Part shown: in pieces, positions 28,557-38,910 of the stretch
Layout: every line of letters begins with the position of its first letter
How positions within the stretch are numbered: the first letter of the stretch is position 1
From: RPQJ01 sp963744735
GTDB lineage: Bacteria > Pseudomonadota > Gammaproteobacteria > Steroidobacterales > Steroidobacteraceae
Length of the DNA stretch: 64,000 bases
Direction: 5' to 3'
Assembly: GCA_963744735.1 (NCBI GenBank)
Contig: CAVUVH010000006.1
Location: 62,001-126,000, forward strand
Made by a program: the position numbers and the translations under genes
Notes under the pieces: generated by a model
The model's input: only the letters and a program-made list of their open reading frames with translations
What the model was told of the DNA's origin: nothing
Database searches by the model: none

Positions 28557-30919
28557 TGCGCGCGCTGCACCGCAAGCTGCTGCGCGACCTGTGGCGGATG
28601 CGCGGGCAGGTACTGGCCATCGCGCTGGTCATGGCCTCGGGCGTCGGCGTGCTGGTGATGTCGCTCACCACGGTCGAGTCGCTCGAGGAAACGGCGATCG
28701 CCTACTACGAGCGCTACCGGTTCGGGCACGTGTTCGCCCGCGTCGAGCGGGCACCCGAGCACCTGGCTGCGCGGCTGCGCGAAATCCCCGGCGTGCAGGC
28801 GGTGGAAACGCGCGTCGTGCGCACGGCGATCCTCGACGTCGAAGGCTTCGAGGAACCGGTGATCGGGCAACTCGTGTCCGTCCCGGAGCGGTCCGAGCCA
28901 CGGCTGAACCGCCTGGCGCTGCGCGACGGGCGGCTGCCGCGCATCGGTTATCCCGACGAAGCCGTGCTGACGGAGCCGTTCGCGCAGGCGCACGGGCTGG
29001 CGCCGGGCGACCACCTGCGCGCCGTCATCAACGGCCGGTGGCGCGAGCTGACGGTCGTCGGCATCGCCCTGTCGCCGGAGTACGTGTACGCCATCGGCCC
29101 GGGCGCACTCATGCCCGACGACCGGCGCTTTGGCGTGCTGTGGATGGGGCACGAGGCCCTGCAGGCCGCCTTCGACCTTGACGGTGCGTTCAACGACGTG
29201 AGCCTCGCGCTTCTGCGCGGCACGGACCCGGACGCGGTCGTCGAACGCGTCGATCGAATCCTCGCGCGCTACGGCGGCATCGGGGCCTACGCACGTGCGG
29301 ACCAGTTGTCGAACTGGTTCCTGATGAGCGAGATCGACCAGCACCGCACGCTGGCCACGATCCTGCCCACCATCTTCCTGGCCGTGGCAGCGTTCCTCAC
29401 GCACATGGTGCTCGGCCGGCTGATCGCGGTCGAGCGCAGCGAGATCGGCCTGTTGAAGGCTTTCGGTTACACCAACCGTGACATCGCCGGTCACTATGCG
29501 CGCCTGGCGCTCGGCATCGGCACCGTCGGCGTGCTGCTCGGGTGGTTCCTCGGCTACTGGCTGGGCCTCTACCACACGCGGCTCTATGCCGACTTCTATC
29601 ACTTTCCGTTCCTGCTGTTCCGCCCGGGCCCGCAGGCATTCGTGATCGCCGGGGCCGTCAGCATGGGCGCGGCGCTGATCGGCGCGCTCGCGGCGGTACG
29701 TGCGGCGGCGGCGCTGCCGCCGGCGGAGGCCATGCGCCCGCCGGCGCCGCCGCTGTTCCGGCGCACCGCGCTGAGCGAACTGGGCTGGGTACGACGCCTC
29801 GACCAGCCCACCCGCATCCTGCTGCGCCAGGTCGTCCGCTGGCCGGCGCGGTCGTTCATCACGACGGCCGGCATCGCGATGTCGGTGGCTGTGCTGGTGA
29901 CGTCGATGCAGTGGCTCGACGCGATCAACCACATGGTCGACGTGTACTTCCTGCAGGCGCAGGGACAGGACATCAGCGTCGGCTTCGCCGAACCCCGCTC
30001 GAGCGAGATCGAGCGCGACCTCGCCCGCCTGCCCGGAGTCCGCACGACGGAGCCAATGCGCGCGGTGCCGGCCAAGCTGCACAACGGCTGGCGCGAACAG
30101 CGCGAGGCACTGCAGGGACTGCCGGCCCGGCAGGAGCTGTACCAGGTTTTCGACGCCGAAGGCCGCGCCCTGGAGTTGCCGCCCGACGGGCTGGTGATCT
30201 CGACGATGCTCGCCAAGCTGCTCGACGTCCGCGTGGGCGAACGGATCACGGTCGAAGTGCTCGAGGGACGGCGGCCGCTCGTCGAGGTTCCCGTGGTGGC
30301 GACCTTCGAGACCTACATCGGGTCGCCCGCCTACATGGACATTCGCGCCCTCGACCGGCTCATGCGCGGCCGCCCGAGCGTCACCGCCGTGCACCTGCGT
30401 GTGGATCCCGCGATGCGCGGCACACTGTTCCGCGAGCTGAAGACCCTGCCGCGGGTCAGCTCGATCACCGTGCGGCAGGCCGCGGTGCAGACTTTCCGCG
30501 ACACCATGGCGAAGACGATCACGATCTTCGTGTCGTTCTTCATCGTGTTCGCGTGCGCCCTCGCCTTCGGCGTCACCTACAACGCCGCGCGCATCGCGCT
30601 GTCCGAGCGCGGCCGCGAACTCGCCACCCTGCGCGTGCTCGGCTTCACGCGGGCCGAGATCTCCTACATCCTGCTCGGCGAGGTGGCCCTGCTCACGTTC
30701 GTTGCGCTGCCGCTCGGCTGCGCGGCCGGCTTCGGGCTGGCGAGCCTGATCGTGCAGGCCTTCGAGACCGAGCTCTACCGCGTGCCGCTCGTGATCCTGC
30801 CCTCGACGTACGGCTGGGCGATGGTGATCGGGCTGGCTGCGACGGCAGCGTCGGCATTCCTGGTGCGGCGCCGGGCCGACCGGCTCGACCTGATCGCCGT
30901 GCTCAAGACCCGGGAGTAG
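28550..30919 (+). CDS. ABC transporter permease, FtsX family (duplicated)
   Basis: A 789-residue permease with two FtsX-type four-helix modules (helices near residues 20-40, 265-400, 425-450 and 660-775) and large periplasmic loops. RKLLRDLWRMRGQVLAIALVMA is the first helix region; AKTITIFVSFFIVFACALAFG and LGFTRAEISYILLGEVALL belong to the second module. This size matches MacB/DevC-related exporters with two modules per chain (Lol/YbbP-like). It starts inside the last codons of the ATPase gene and is followed after four bases by the membrane-fusion protein. Confidence 0.9.
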
Positions 30920-30923
30920 AACG

Positions 30924-32132
30924 ATGACCCCCGCGCTGAAAAGACTGACGTTCTGGGCCCCCCTGGCGCTGGCACTCGCACTGGTGCTCGCCTGGCTGTT
31001 CCGGCCCGCCGCAGTACCGGTCGACCTCGTCGCGGTGGATCGCGGTCCGCTGACGGTGAGCGTGAGCGACGAGGGGGAGACTCGCGTCACGGACATGTAC
31101 GTCGTGTCGGCCCCGGTCCCGGGTCGCATGCGCCGCATCGATCTCCAGGTCGGCGACACGGTGGTCGCGGACCAGACGCTCGTGGCGCGCATCGAGCCGA
31201 GCGATCCCTCGTTCCTCGACGTGCGCAGCGCCGCCGAAGCGCGGGCCGGCGTGGACGCAGCCGCCGCCGCGCGGACTCACGCCGAGGCCCAGATGAGTCG
31301 CGTGCAGGCAGAGCTTGACTTCGCACGGGCCGAATATGAGCGCATGCGCGCACTGGCGCGGAGCCACACGGTGTCCGAGAACGAGCTGGACTCGGCGCAA
31401 CGGCGGGCGCGGACGGCCGAGGCGTCACTGGCAGAGGCGAAAGCCGAGCGCAGGATGCGCGAGTCCGAGTACCAGGTGGCGCGCGCGCGCCTGATGACTC
31501 CGGGCACGGCGCGCGGAAGCGTCGCCGACTGCGACTGCGTGTCGGTCTACTCGCCGGTGAGCGGCCGGGTGCTCAGGATCGTCAACGAGAGCGAAGGCGT
31601 GGTCGCCTCCGGCACGCCGCTGGTCGAGGTCGGCAATCCAGGACTGCTCGAAGTGGTCGTCGACCTGCTGTCGGCCGACGCCGTTCGGGTCGGGCCAGGG
31701 CAGCGCGTGGTCATCGAGGCGTGGGGCGGCGACCAGCCGCTCGACGGCGTCGTGCAGCGCGTGGAGCCTTTCGGCTTCACGAAGGTATCGGCGCTCGGCA
31801 TCGAGGAACAGCGCGTCAACGTGGTGATCGACATTGCCTCGCCGCGCGAACGCTGGGAACGCCTCGGCCACGGCTACCGGGTCGAGCCGCGCATCGTCCT
31901 GTGGGAGTCCTCCGACGTGCTGCGCGTGCCGCTGTCGGCCCTGTTCCGCCAGGGTGACAAGTGGGCGGTGTTCGTCGCACGCGACGGGCGCGCCGAACTG
32001 CGGGAAGTCGAGATCGGCCAGGGCAACGGCTTGCAGGCCGAGGTCCGCGCCGGTCTCGATGCCGGTGAACGCGTGGTGCTGCATCCGGCCGAACGGGTAT
32101 CTCCCGGAGTGCGGCTGGCAGAGCGCGGGTGA
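30924..32132 (+). CDS. HlyD-family periplasmic adaptor subunit
   Basis: A 402-residue membrane-fusion protein. One N-terminal anchor (FWAPLALALALVLAWLF) is followed by a barrel-sandwich/lipoyl part (VVSAPVPGRMRRIDLQVGDTV and CDCVSVYSPVSGRVLRIV) split by a coiled-coil hairpin (about residues 105-185, rich in A, E and R). The C-terminal part (LRVPLSALFRQGDKWAVFV) matches the beta-barrel and membrane-proximal domains. It completes an ATPase-permease-adaptor set. An outer-membrane TolC partner is not encoded here. The exported substrate is unknown. Confidence 0.9.
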   Translation: MTPALKRLTFWAPLALALALVLAWLFRPAAVPVDLVAVDRGPLTVSVSDEGETRVTDMYVVSAPVPGRMRRIDLQVGDTVVADQTLVARIEPSDPSFLDVRSAAEARAGVDAAAAARTHAEAQMSRVQAELDFARAEYERMRALARSHTVSENELDSAQRRARTAEASLAEAKAERRMRESEYQVARARLMTPGTARGSVADCDCVSVYSPVSGRVLRIVNESEGVVASGTPLVEVGNPGLLEVVVDLLSADAVRVGPGQRVVIEAWGGDQPLDGVVQRVEPFGFTKVSALGIEEQRVNVVIDIASPRERWERLGHGYRVEPRIVLWESSDVLRVPLSALFRQGDKWAVFVARDGRAELREVEIGQGNGLQAEVRAGLDAGERVVLHPAERVSPGVRLAERG

Positions 32133-32301
32133 CCCGCCCGGCGCAGGCCGCGCACAGCGATGCACGTGTTGCGCCTGCTACGACCGGTGAGCCGGGCGGG
32201 ATTGCCGGTCGCGGGGCGCGCGGCGTAGCATCGGCAGCGCACGACGCCGGGAGTGCACCATGTCGGTACGTGGAGAAGCGCGACGGGGTCCGCGCTCGCG
32301 A

Positions 32302-32769
32302 CTACTGCATTTTCTGCACGTAGTCGGCAATCGACACCCGGAAGTGCTGGATGAACTGGCTGACCATGGCCGGCGTGACGCCATCGTCCGCCAGCAGTTC
32401 GGCCCGCAGCACCGGGTCGCCGTCCTCGTCGAGATAGGCCCGCGAGTACAGCTGCTCGGAATTCCACTGGTTGGCCTTGTCGAGGCTGGCGCCAGGCGCC
32501 TTGAATGCGAAGTACGCGCCAAGGTGCCTGCCCCGGTCGTAGAGCGCGAACCGGATGTCGGCAACGCCCATTTCGACGACATACGTGTCGGGCTGCGGTC
32601 GCTCGTACTTCAGTCCCAGCGCAGCGAGCTGCGCCTGGATCACTTCCGCACTCAGCGCGACCTGCGCCGGCGGGTCGGCTGCCTGCGCTGGCGCAACCGC
32701 CAGGACTTGCATCGCCATCAGTGCGATGAGTACCCACGCAAGTGAACAGCGAGCCGCAGTGCCTTTCAT
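32302..32769 (-). CDS. YbjN domain-containing exported protein
   Basis: A 155-residue protein with a signal peptide (AWVLIALMAMQVLAVAPAQAA) and a mature domain of the YbjN type: LGLKYERPQPDTYVVEMGV, FALYDRGRHLGAYFAF and the SLDKANQWNSEQLYSRAYLDEDGD block with conserved asparagines. YbjN domains share the type III secretion chaperone fold and have been linked to stress and motility control, but exported members like this one are not characterised. Its start lies 74 bases from the start chosen for the diverging TPR-CHAT gene, so the two share one control region. Confidence 0.82.
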   Translation of the reverse strand: MKGTAARCSLAWVLIALMAMQVLAVAPAQAADPPAQVALSAEVIQAQLAALGLKYERPQPDTYVVEMGVADIRFALYDRGRHLGAYFAFKAPGASLDKANQWNSEQLYSRAYLDEDGDPVLRAELLADDGVTPAMVSQFIQHFRVSIADYVQKMQ

Positions 32770-32842
32770 GACGCTCTCCGGAAGACCGACGCCCCAGGAC
32801 TTCAAGCTTGGCCGGAATCTAGCACGCCTGCCGCAGAAAACG

Positions 32843-35761
32843 ATGGCCGGTACCGACCATGATCGCCGCGACGGTCGCTGGATGGCGACTGTCCTGCAGG
32901 CAATCCTCGCGGCGAGCATGGCGTTGATGACGCATCCGGTCGTCCACGCCCAGTCAACAGCGGCGACATCGAGGCCGGCGGCCGTGCAGGAGCAGTTGGC
33001 GGAACTGCAGCGGCAGATTGCAGCGAGCACGGAAGCGCTGGCGCAGGGGTACGCTGCGGGCGACCTCACCACGGCGGAGCCCATGCTCCGGGCCGCGTTC
33101 GACTCGGCACGCCGCCTGCTCGGTGACGACGACCTGGTTACCGCCAGGGCCGGCCGTAATCTCGCCATCGGCCTGCAGGCGCAGGATCGCTACCTCGAAG
33201 CCGAACCGCACCTCGTGCGCGCACTGGAGACCTTCCGCAAGCGGCGCGGCGACGATAATGCCGAGACGGCGCAGGTGCGTCGGCTGCTGGCGGCCAATCT
33301 CCGCTGGCAGGAGCGCTACGCGGAAGCGGCGCCATTGATACTGCGGGACCTCGAATTGTGCCGCTCAAAGTACGGGGATGAGCATGCCGAGACGGCGACA
33401 GCCCTGTCCACCCTTGGGGTGAACCTGGACGACCTCGGGCGGCATGCCGAAGCCACGTCCGCGCTGAACCAATCGCTCGAGATCCGGCTCCGACTATTGG
33501 GCGAGGAACATGTCGACACGGCGAGCAGCTACGAACAGCTTGCAAAGAACCTGGATTATCTCGATCGATCCAGCGAGGCCACGCTGCTGCTGGCCAAGGC
33601 GTTGAGCATTCGCCGCAAGGTGTTCGGAGAGGAACACCCGGAAACCGCTCGGAGCTACCGTCAGCTGGGACTGAATTTCTCCAACCGGGGGGCTCCGGCC
33701 GAGGCGGCGCAGTTCCACGACCGCGCGCTGTCGATCTACCGCAAGGTACTGGGCGAAGGGCACCCGCGCACGACCCAGTCCTACTACGCCGTGGCGGTCA
33801 ACCTGATCGAACTGGGGCGACCCGCCGAGGCGATTCCGCTGCTCGAGAAGGTGCTGTTACGGTGGCGTGCGGTGTACGGAGACCTGCACCCTGCAGTGGT
33901 GGACACTCGCGGGCTGCTGGCTCTTGCGCAACTTCAGGTGCCAGGCCAGGAGGCTGCGGCGGTCGAAAACGCACGCGCGGCGGTGGCGACACGGCGTGTA
34001 CGGCGCGCCCTTTCGGCCCCCCGCTCCGACGATGCGCAACAACTCCGGGACGCCCGTCAGGCGACAGGGGAGTATCGCGTCCTCGCCGACCTGCTCTGGC
34101 TGACAGGCAAGGGCGAAGCCGCTGCACGCGACGAAGCGTTTGCGGCGCTCCAGGACTCGATCGTCTCGTCGGCAGGTGCAGCCGTCGTCCAGATGGGAGC
34201 GCGCCTCAGCGGGGGCGACGACGTGCGGGGCCAGCTAGCGCGCCAGCGCCAGGACCTGGCGGCCCGGCTGAAGGCCAATGACGAAGAACAGGTGCGCGCC
34301 GTGGCAATCGGTGGCATCGCCGGGACACAACGACTGACCGCGCTGCGCAAGGACGCGACGCTCATCCAGCAGCAACTAGACCGGGTCGACGCGGACCTCC
34401 GCAACCGATTTCCCACGTATTTCGACCTGGTGAACCCGAGCGCGCTGTCGATCGCCACCCTGCAGGGGCTGCTCGCGGACGGCGAGGCGCTGCTGCTCGT
34501 GGCTCCGGGTTTCCGCGGTACCGATGTGCTCGCCGTCACGAAGTCGCAATCCAGCTGGCAGCGCTCGAATTGGACGATCAAGGAAGTGGACGCGGCCGTG
34601 TCGCGACTTCGCTGCGACCTCGACAGCACACGCTGCAGCGGTCTCGCGGACCCGACTGGATCACGGGGCGCGCAACGCGAAGGCAGCGTGCCGCGACCGG
34701 GCGGCCTGGCGCGCTTTGCGCGCCGCACCGCGTTCGAACTCTACGAGCAGGTGGTTGCGCCCGCCATGCCGACGCTGCGTGGGGCACGCACCGTGTACGT
34801 CGTCACGGCAGGGACCCTCACCTCTTTGCCGTTCTCGGTACTGGTGACCGAGGCGCCGGCCACCGGCGAGGACGATTCCGATCCGGAGGCGATGCGCCGT
34901 ACGCCGTGGTTGCTTCGCCGCTTCGCGCTCGTCAGCCTGCCGTCGGTCGCGAGTCTCAAGGCGGTCCGGTTGTTCGAGCAGGCAGCATCCTTCGGCGAGC
35001 CCGCCAAACTGGATTTCATCGGATTCGGCGACCCCGATCTCGGCGGGTCTTCCGGGGCGAGCAGCCGCGGACTCCGGGCGGGCGACCTGTTCCAGGCGGC
35101 TGGCAGCGATGGCGCCGGACGTGCCGATCCCGACGCCCTGCGGCGCGCCTTCGCGCCGCTGCCGGGAACGAAGGTCGAACTCGAAGCAATGCAGGCCGCA
35201 TTCGCGCCACGCTCGCACATCATGCTCGGTGCGCAGGCGACCGAGTCGCAGGTCAAGCGGACGTCGTTCGCGGGTGTAAAGGTGGTCGCATTCTCGACCC
35301 ATGGCCTGATCGCGGGCGAGATCGACGGCATCGCCGAACCGGGCCTGGTGTTCACGCCTCCGGCGACGGCGACAGCCGACGACGACGGCCTGCTCGGTTC
35401 CAGCGAAGTCGCGCAGCTGAGGCTGAACGCCGACTGGGTGATCCTGTCGGCCTGCAATACGGCGTCTTCGGACGGAACACCCGGGGCGGACGCTCTCTCC
35501 GGCCTGGCTCGAGCGTTCTTCTACGCTGGGGCCAGGACCCTGCTCGTGTCGCACTGGCCGGTTCGGGACGACGTCGCCGCGGTGCTGACGGTCGATGCCA
35601 TTCGCCGTCGGCGCGAGGACACCTCGCTCGGCCGTGCCGAGGCCGTGCGTCAGGCGACGCTCGCGGTGCTCGACAGCTCCGCCGACCCGGCGATGGGTAA
35701 GCGTGCTTTCGCACACCCGTCCGCGTGGGCTCCTTTCGTACTCGTTGGTGAGGGGCGGTAG
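32843..35761 (+). CDS. Exported TPR-CHAT protein (caspase-like peptidase domain)
   Basis: About 972 residues. A signal peptide is likely (MATVLQAILAASMALMTHPVVHAQ, from the internal ATG at 32882; ATG 32843 adds 13 residues). Residues about 75-370 hold kinesin-light-chain-like TPRs with repeated GEEHPETARSYRQLG-type units. The C-terminal third is a CHAT domain, a clan CD caspase-like fold, with its presumed catalytic His820 in FSTHGLIAGE and Cys871 in ILSACNTAS (numbered from 32843). CHAT proteins are protein-protein-triggered proteases in several bacterial defence and signalling systems. This one appears to act outside the cytoplasm. Targets are unknown. Confidence 0.9.
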   Translation: MAGTDHDRRDGRWMATVLQAILAASMALMTHPVVHAQSTAATSRPAAVQEQLAELQRQIAASTEALAQGYAAGDLTTAEPMLRAAFDSARRLLGDDDLVTARAGRNLAIGLQAQDRYLEAEPHLVRALETFRKRRGDDNAETAQVRRLLAANLRWQERYAEAAPLILRDLELCRSKYGDEHAETATALSTLGVNLDDLGRHAEATSALNQSLEIRLRLLGEEHVDTASSYEQLAKNLDYLDRSSEATLLLAKALSIRRKVFGEEHPETARSYRQLGLNFSNRGAPAEAAQFHDRALSIYRKVLGEGHPRTTQSYYAVAVNLIELGRPAEAIPLLEKVLLRWRAVYGDLHPAVVDTRGLLALAQLQVPGQEAAAVENARAAVATRRVRRALSAPRSDDAQQLRDARQATGEYRVLADLLWLTGKGEAAARDEAFAALQDSIVSSAGAAVVQMGARLSGGDDVRGQLARQRQDLAARLKANDEEQVRAVAIGGIAGTQRLTALRKDATLIQQQLDRVDADLRNRFPTYFDLVNPSALSIATLQGLLADGEALLLVAPGFRGTDVLAVTKSQSSWQRSNWTIKEVDAAVSRLRCDLDSTRCSGLADPTGSRGAQREGSVPRPGGLARFARRTAFELYEQVVAPAMPTLRGARTVYVVTAGTLTSLPFSVLVTEAPATGEDDSDPEAMRRTPWLLRRFALVSLPSVASLKAVRLFEQAASFGEPAKLDFIGFGDPDLGGSSGASSRGLRAGDLFQAAGSDGAGRADPDALRRAFAPLPGTKVELEAMQAAFAPRSHIMLGAQATESQVKRTSFAGVKVVAFSTHGLIAGEIDGIAEPGLVFTPPATATADDDGLLGSSEVAQLRLNADWVILSACNTASSDGTPGADALSGLARAFFYAGARTLLVSHWPVRDDVAAVLTVDAIRRRREDTSLGRAEAVRQATLAVLDSSADPAMGKRAFAHPSAWAPFVLVGEGR

Positions 35762-35830
35762 CGATGACGGTCGACGGCGTCCATTTGGTCTACACTCGCG
35801 CGTCGTCGCAGCGCGCCACGCGGAGGTCGG

Positions 35831-36496
35831 ATGGACTCGGTTCTGGAATTCTTCCTGAAGGGATTGATCCTCGTCCCGGTGACGCTGTTGCCGATCATCA
35901 ATCCCCTCAGCAGCGCGCCCGTGTTCGCGGCCACCGTCGGCTCGAACCGCGTCATCGCCAGCCGGCTCGCGCGCCAGGTCGCGGTCAACGCCTGGTTCGT
36001 GCTGGTGGTGTCGATGCTCATCGGCACCTACGTGCTGGCGCTGTTCGGCATCTCGCTGCCCGTCGTGCGCATTGGCGGCGGACTGCTGGTGGCCGCCACG
36101 GCGTGGCGCATGCTGCACGACACCCGGGATGACGATGTGCACGCGGTCGCAGCGCAGGACGCCGCGACGCTGTCGGACGCCGAGATCGTGCAGCGCAGCT
36201 TCTTCCCGATCACGTTTCCGCTCACCACCGGGCCCGGCACGATCGCCGCGTCCATCGCCCTCGGCGCCCAGATTCCGGCCGACCCCGCGCTGTATGCCGT
36301 CGGCGTACTCGTGGCCGGGGGTGGGGCCGCACTGGTCTCGGTCGTGCTCTACCTGATCTTCAAGAACTCGGTTGCGGTGCTCGCCCGGCTCGGCAAGATC
36401 GGCACGCTGGTGCTGATCCGGTTGATGGCTTTCATCCTGCTCTGCATCGGCATCGAGATCATCTGGACCGGCTGGGCCGAGCTCAACGGCCTGTAG
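35831..36496 (+). CDS. MarC-family integral membrane protein
   Basis: A 221-residue protein with six predicted helices in two related halves, typical of the MarC/YchE family. Landmarks are LLPIINPLSSAPVFAA in the first helix pair and ITFPLTTGPGTIAASIALGA in the second, the inverted-repeat motifs of the family. The function of MarC proteins is unsettled, although amino-acid export has been reported for a relative. A -10-like TACACT lies about 35 bases upstream of the ATG, suggesting its own promoter after the CHAT gene. Confidence 0.9.
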   Translation: MDSVLEFFLKGLILVPVTLLPIINPLSSAPVFAATVGSNRVIASRLARQVAVNAWFVLVVSMLIGTYVLALFGISLPVVRIGGGLLVAATAWRMLHDTRDDDVHAVAAQDAATLSDAEIVQRSFFPITFPLTTGPGTIAASIALGAQIPADPALYAVGVLVAGGGAALVSVVLYLIFKNSVAVLARLGKIGTLVLIRLMAFILLCIGIEIIWTGWAELNGL

Positions 36497-36585
36497 CAGG
36501 CTCTGCGGGCCGGGATGTCCCTGCGCCGCGTGTCCAGCGGGGTATCCGCCTTGACGCCCGGCCCCGCGCGGGATAAACGGATCGA

Positions 36586-37255
36586 ATGCTCAGCCTCCGA
36601 TCATTGCTCAGTCGCGATGACCTCACGCTCATCAACGCGCGGCTCGATGCTGCCGCCTGGGTCGATGGCCGCGAGACGGCTTTCGGCGCGACGCGCAAGA
36701 TAAAACGAAACCTGCAGCTCGCCGCCGGGGACCCGCTGGCGGCTGAACTCGGTGGACGAGTGCGCACGGCACTGCTGGAAAGCGAACAGTTCCGTGCGGC
36801 TGCGTTTCCCGGAGCACATCGCACCGGTACGCTTCGCCGCCTACCAGCCGGGCATGACCTATGGCTGGCACGCGGACCTGGCGCACATGCGCTACGGCGA
36901 GCAGGTGCTGCGCTCGGACGTGGCCTGCACGGTCTTCCTCTCGGCCCCGGAGAGCTACCAGGGCGGCGAGCTCGCCGTGCGGACGCCCCTCGGCGAGTTG
37001 CGCCTCAAGATGCCCGCCGGCGACGCGGTGGTCTACCCGGCGACGACCATGCACCGCGTCGAACCCGTGACGTCGGGCACGCGCCGGGTGGCGATCACCT
37101 GGATCCAGAGCCTGATCACGACGGCGGAGCACCGCGAGTTGCTGTTCGACATGCGCCAGGCCATCGCTCGCCTGCGCGAGCGGGATCCGGAGAACGAGGA
37201 CCTGATCCGGCTGAACGTCGTCTACCAGAACTTCGCGCGGCTGCTGTCGGGCTGA
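36586..37255 (+). CDS. PKHD-type Fe(II)/2-oxoglutarate hydroxylase (PiuC/YbiX-like), one frameshift
   Basis: About 222 residues, matching the PiuC/YbiX family length. The iron triad is HAD in GMTYGWHADLAHMRYG and the histidine in TTMHRVEPVTSGTRR, whose arginine would bind 2-oxoglutarate. KIKRNLQL is a conserved N-terminal segment. One extra T near 36806 (GCGTTTCCCGG) shifts the frame between EQFRAAAF and FPEHIAPVRFAAY. Relatives lie beside TonB-dependent siderophore receptors and are iron-regulated; no receptor is seen here, so the role is open. Confidence 0.9.
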
Positions 37256-37299
37256 GCGGAGTCTCGACCGGGTCAGACGCCGACAGGGCGGCGATACCC

Positions 37300-38910
37300 T
37301 CACTCCCACTCGATCGTGGCTGGCGGCTTGCCGGTGATGTCGTAGACCACGCGCGAGACACCCTTGACCTCGTTGACGATGCGGCGCGAGCAGACGTCGA
37401 GCAGCTCATACGGCAGGTGCGCCCAGTGCGCCGTCATGAAGTCCACGGTCTCGACGGCCCGCAGCGCGATCACGGGCTCGTGGCGCCGGCCGTCGCCGGT
37501 GACACCGACGCTCTTCACCGGCAGGAACACCGCGAAGGCCTGGCTCGTCTTCTCGTACCAGCCGGCCTTGCGCAGTTCCTCGATGAAGATGTGGTCGGCG
37601 AGCCGCAGCGTGTCGGCCGCGGCACGGGTCACCTCGCCGAGGATGCGCACGCCCAGCCCGGGCCCCGGGAACGGATGGCGCTGGACCATCTCGGCCGGCA
37701 GGCCGAGTTCGACGCCGATGCGCCGCACCTCGTCCTTGAACAGCTCGCGCAGCGGCTCGACCAGCCGGAGCTTCATGTGCTCCGGCAGGCCGCCCACGTT
37801 GTGGTGCGACTTGATGACGTGCGCCTTGCCGGTCTTGCTGCCGGCCGACTCGATCACGTCCGGGTAGATCGTGCCCTGCGCGAGGAACTCCACGCCCTCG
37901 AGCTTGTGCGCCTCCTCGTCGAAGACCTCGATGAACAGCCGGCCGATGATCTTGCGCTTGGCCTCGGGGTCCGCGACGCCCGCCAGTGCCGTGAAGAAGC
38001 GCTCGGCGGCGTCCACGCGGACGACCCGCACGCCGAGATTGCGCGCGAACACGGCCATCACCTGGTCGCCTTCGTGGTGGCGCAGCAGGCCGTGGTCCAC
38101 GAACACGCAGGTCAGCTGGTCGCCGATCGCCTTGTGCAGCAGCGCCGCGACCACGGAGGAGTCCACGCCGCCGGACAGGCCGAGCAGCACCTTGCCGCCG
38201 CCGACCTGCGCGCGCACCCGCGCGACCGCATCCTCGATGATGTTGCCGGCGTTCCAGCCGGCGTCGCAGCCGCAGATGCCGTGCAGGAAGCGCTCGTAGA
38301 TGCGCGCGCCCTGGCGGGTGTGCGTGACCTCGGGGTGGAACTGCAGCGCGTAGAGCCCGCGCGACTCGTCGGCCATGCCCGCGATCGGCAGGTCGGGCGT
38401 CGAGGCGACGACCTTGAAGCCGGGCGGCAGCTCGACGACGCGGTCGCCATGGCTCATCCAGACGTCGAGCAGGCCGTGGCCCTCGGCGTTGACGCGGTCC
38501 TCGATGTCGCGCAGCAGCGCCGAGTGCCCGCGCGCGCGCACCTCGGCGTAGCCGAATTCGTGCACGGCGCCGGGCTCGACGCGGCCGCCGAGCTGCGCGG
38601 CCATCGTCTGCATGCCGTAGCAGATGCCGAGCACCGGGACACCCGCCTCGAACACGGCTGCGGGCGCGGCCGGCGCGCCCGGCTGCGTGACCGACTCGGG
38701 GCCGCCCGACAGGATGATGCCGCGCGCGCCGAAGGCACGCACCGCCTCGTCGCCCATGTCCCACGGGTGGATCTCGCAGTAGACGCCGAGCTCGCGCACG
38801 CGACGCGCGATCAGCTGCGTGTACTGCGAGCCGAAATCGAGGATCAGTATCCGGTGCGCATGGATGTCGGCGGGACGCACCGCCGGCGGGGACGACTGCT
38901 CAGCTGACAC
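37300..38910 (-). CDS. guaA: GMP synthase (glutamine-hydrolysing)
   Basis: A 536-residue enzyme that aminates XMP to GMP with glutamine and ATP. The class I glutaminase comes first (LSGGPESV, nucleophile Cys in GICYGMQTMA, HGD in WMSHGDRV), then the N-type ATP pyrophosphatase with its P-loop LSGGVDSSV, and the C-terminal dimerisation domain (PFPGPGLGVRILGEV, ending PPATIEWE). The start is GTG at 38910, which overlaps the guaB stop by 11 bases, so the two are translationally coupled in the usual guaBA order. Confidence 0.97.
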   Translation of the reverse strand: MSAEQSSPPAVRPADIHAHRILILDFGSQYTQLIARRVRELGVYCEIHPWDMGDEAVRAFGARGIILSGGPESVTQPGAPAAPAAVFEAGVPVLGICYGMQTMAAQLGGRVEPGAVHEFGYAEVRARGHSALLRDIEDRVNAEGHGLLDVWMSHGDRVVELPPGFKVVASTPDLPIAGMADESRGLYALQFHPEVTHTRQGARIYERFLHGICGCDAGWNAGNIIEDAVARVRAQVGGGKVLLGLSGGVDSSVVAALLHKAIGDQLTCVFVDHGLLRHHEGDQVMAVFARNLGVRVVRVDAAERFFTALAGVADPEAKRKIIGRLFIEVFDEEAHKLEGVEFLAQGTIYPDVIESAGSKTGKAHVIKSHHNVGGLPEHMKLRLVEPLRELFKDEVRRIGVELGLPAEMVQRHPFPGPGLGVRILGEVTRAAADTLRLADHIFIEELRKAGWYEKTSQAFAVFLPVKSVGVTGDGRRHEPVIALRAVETVDFMTAHWAHLPYELLDVCSRRIVNEVKGVSRVVYDITGKPPATIEWE

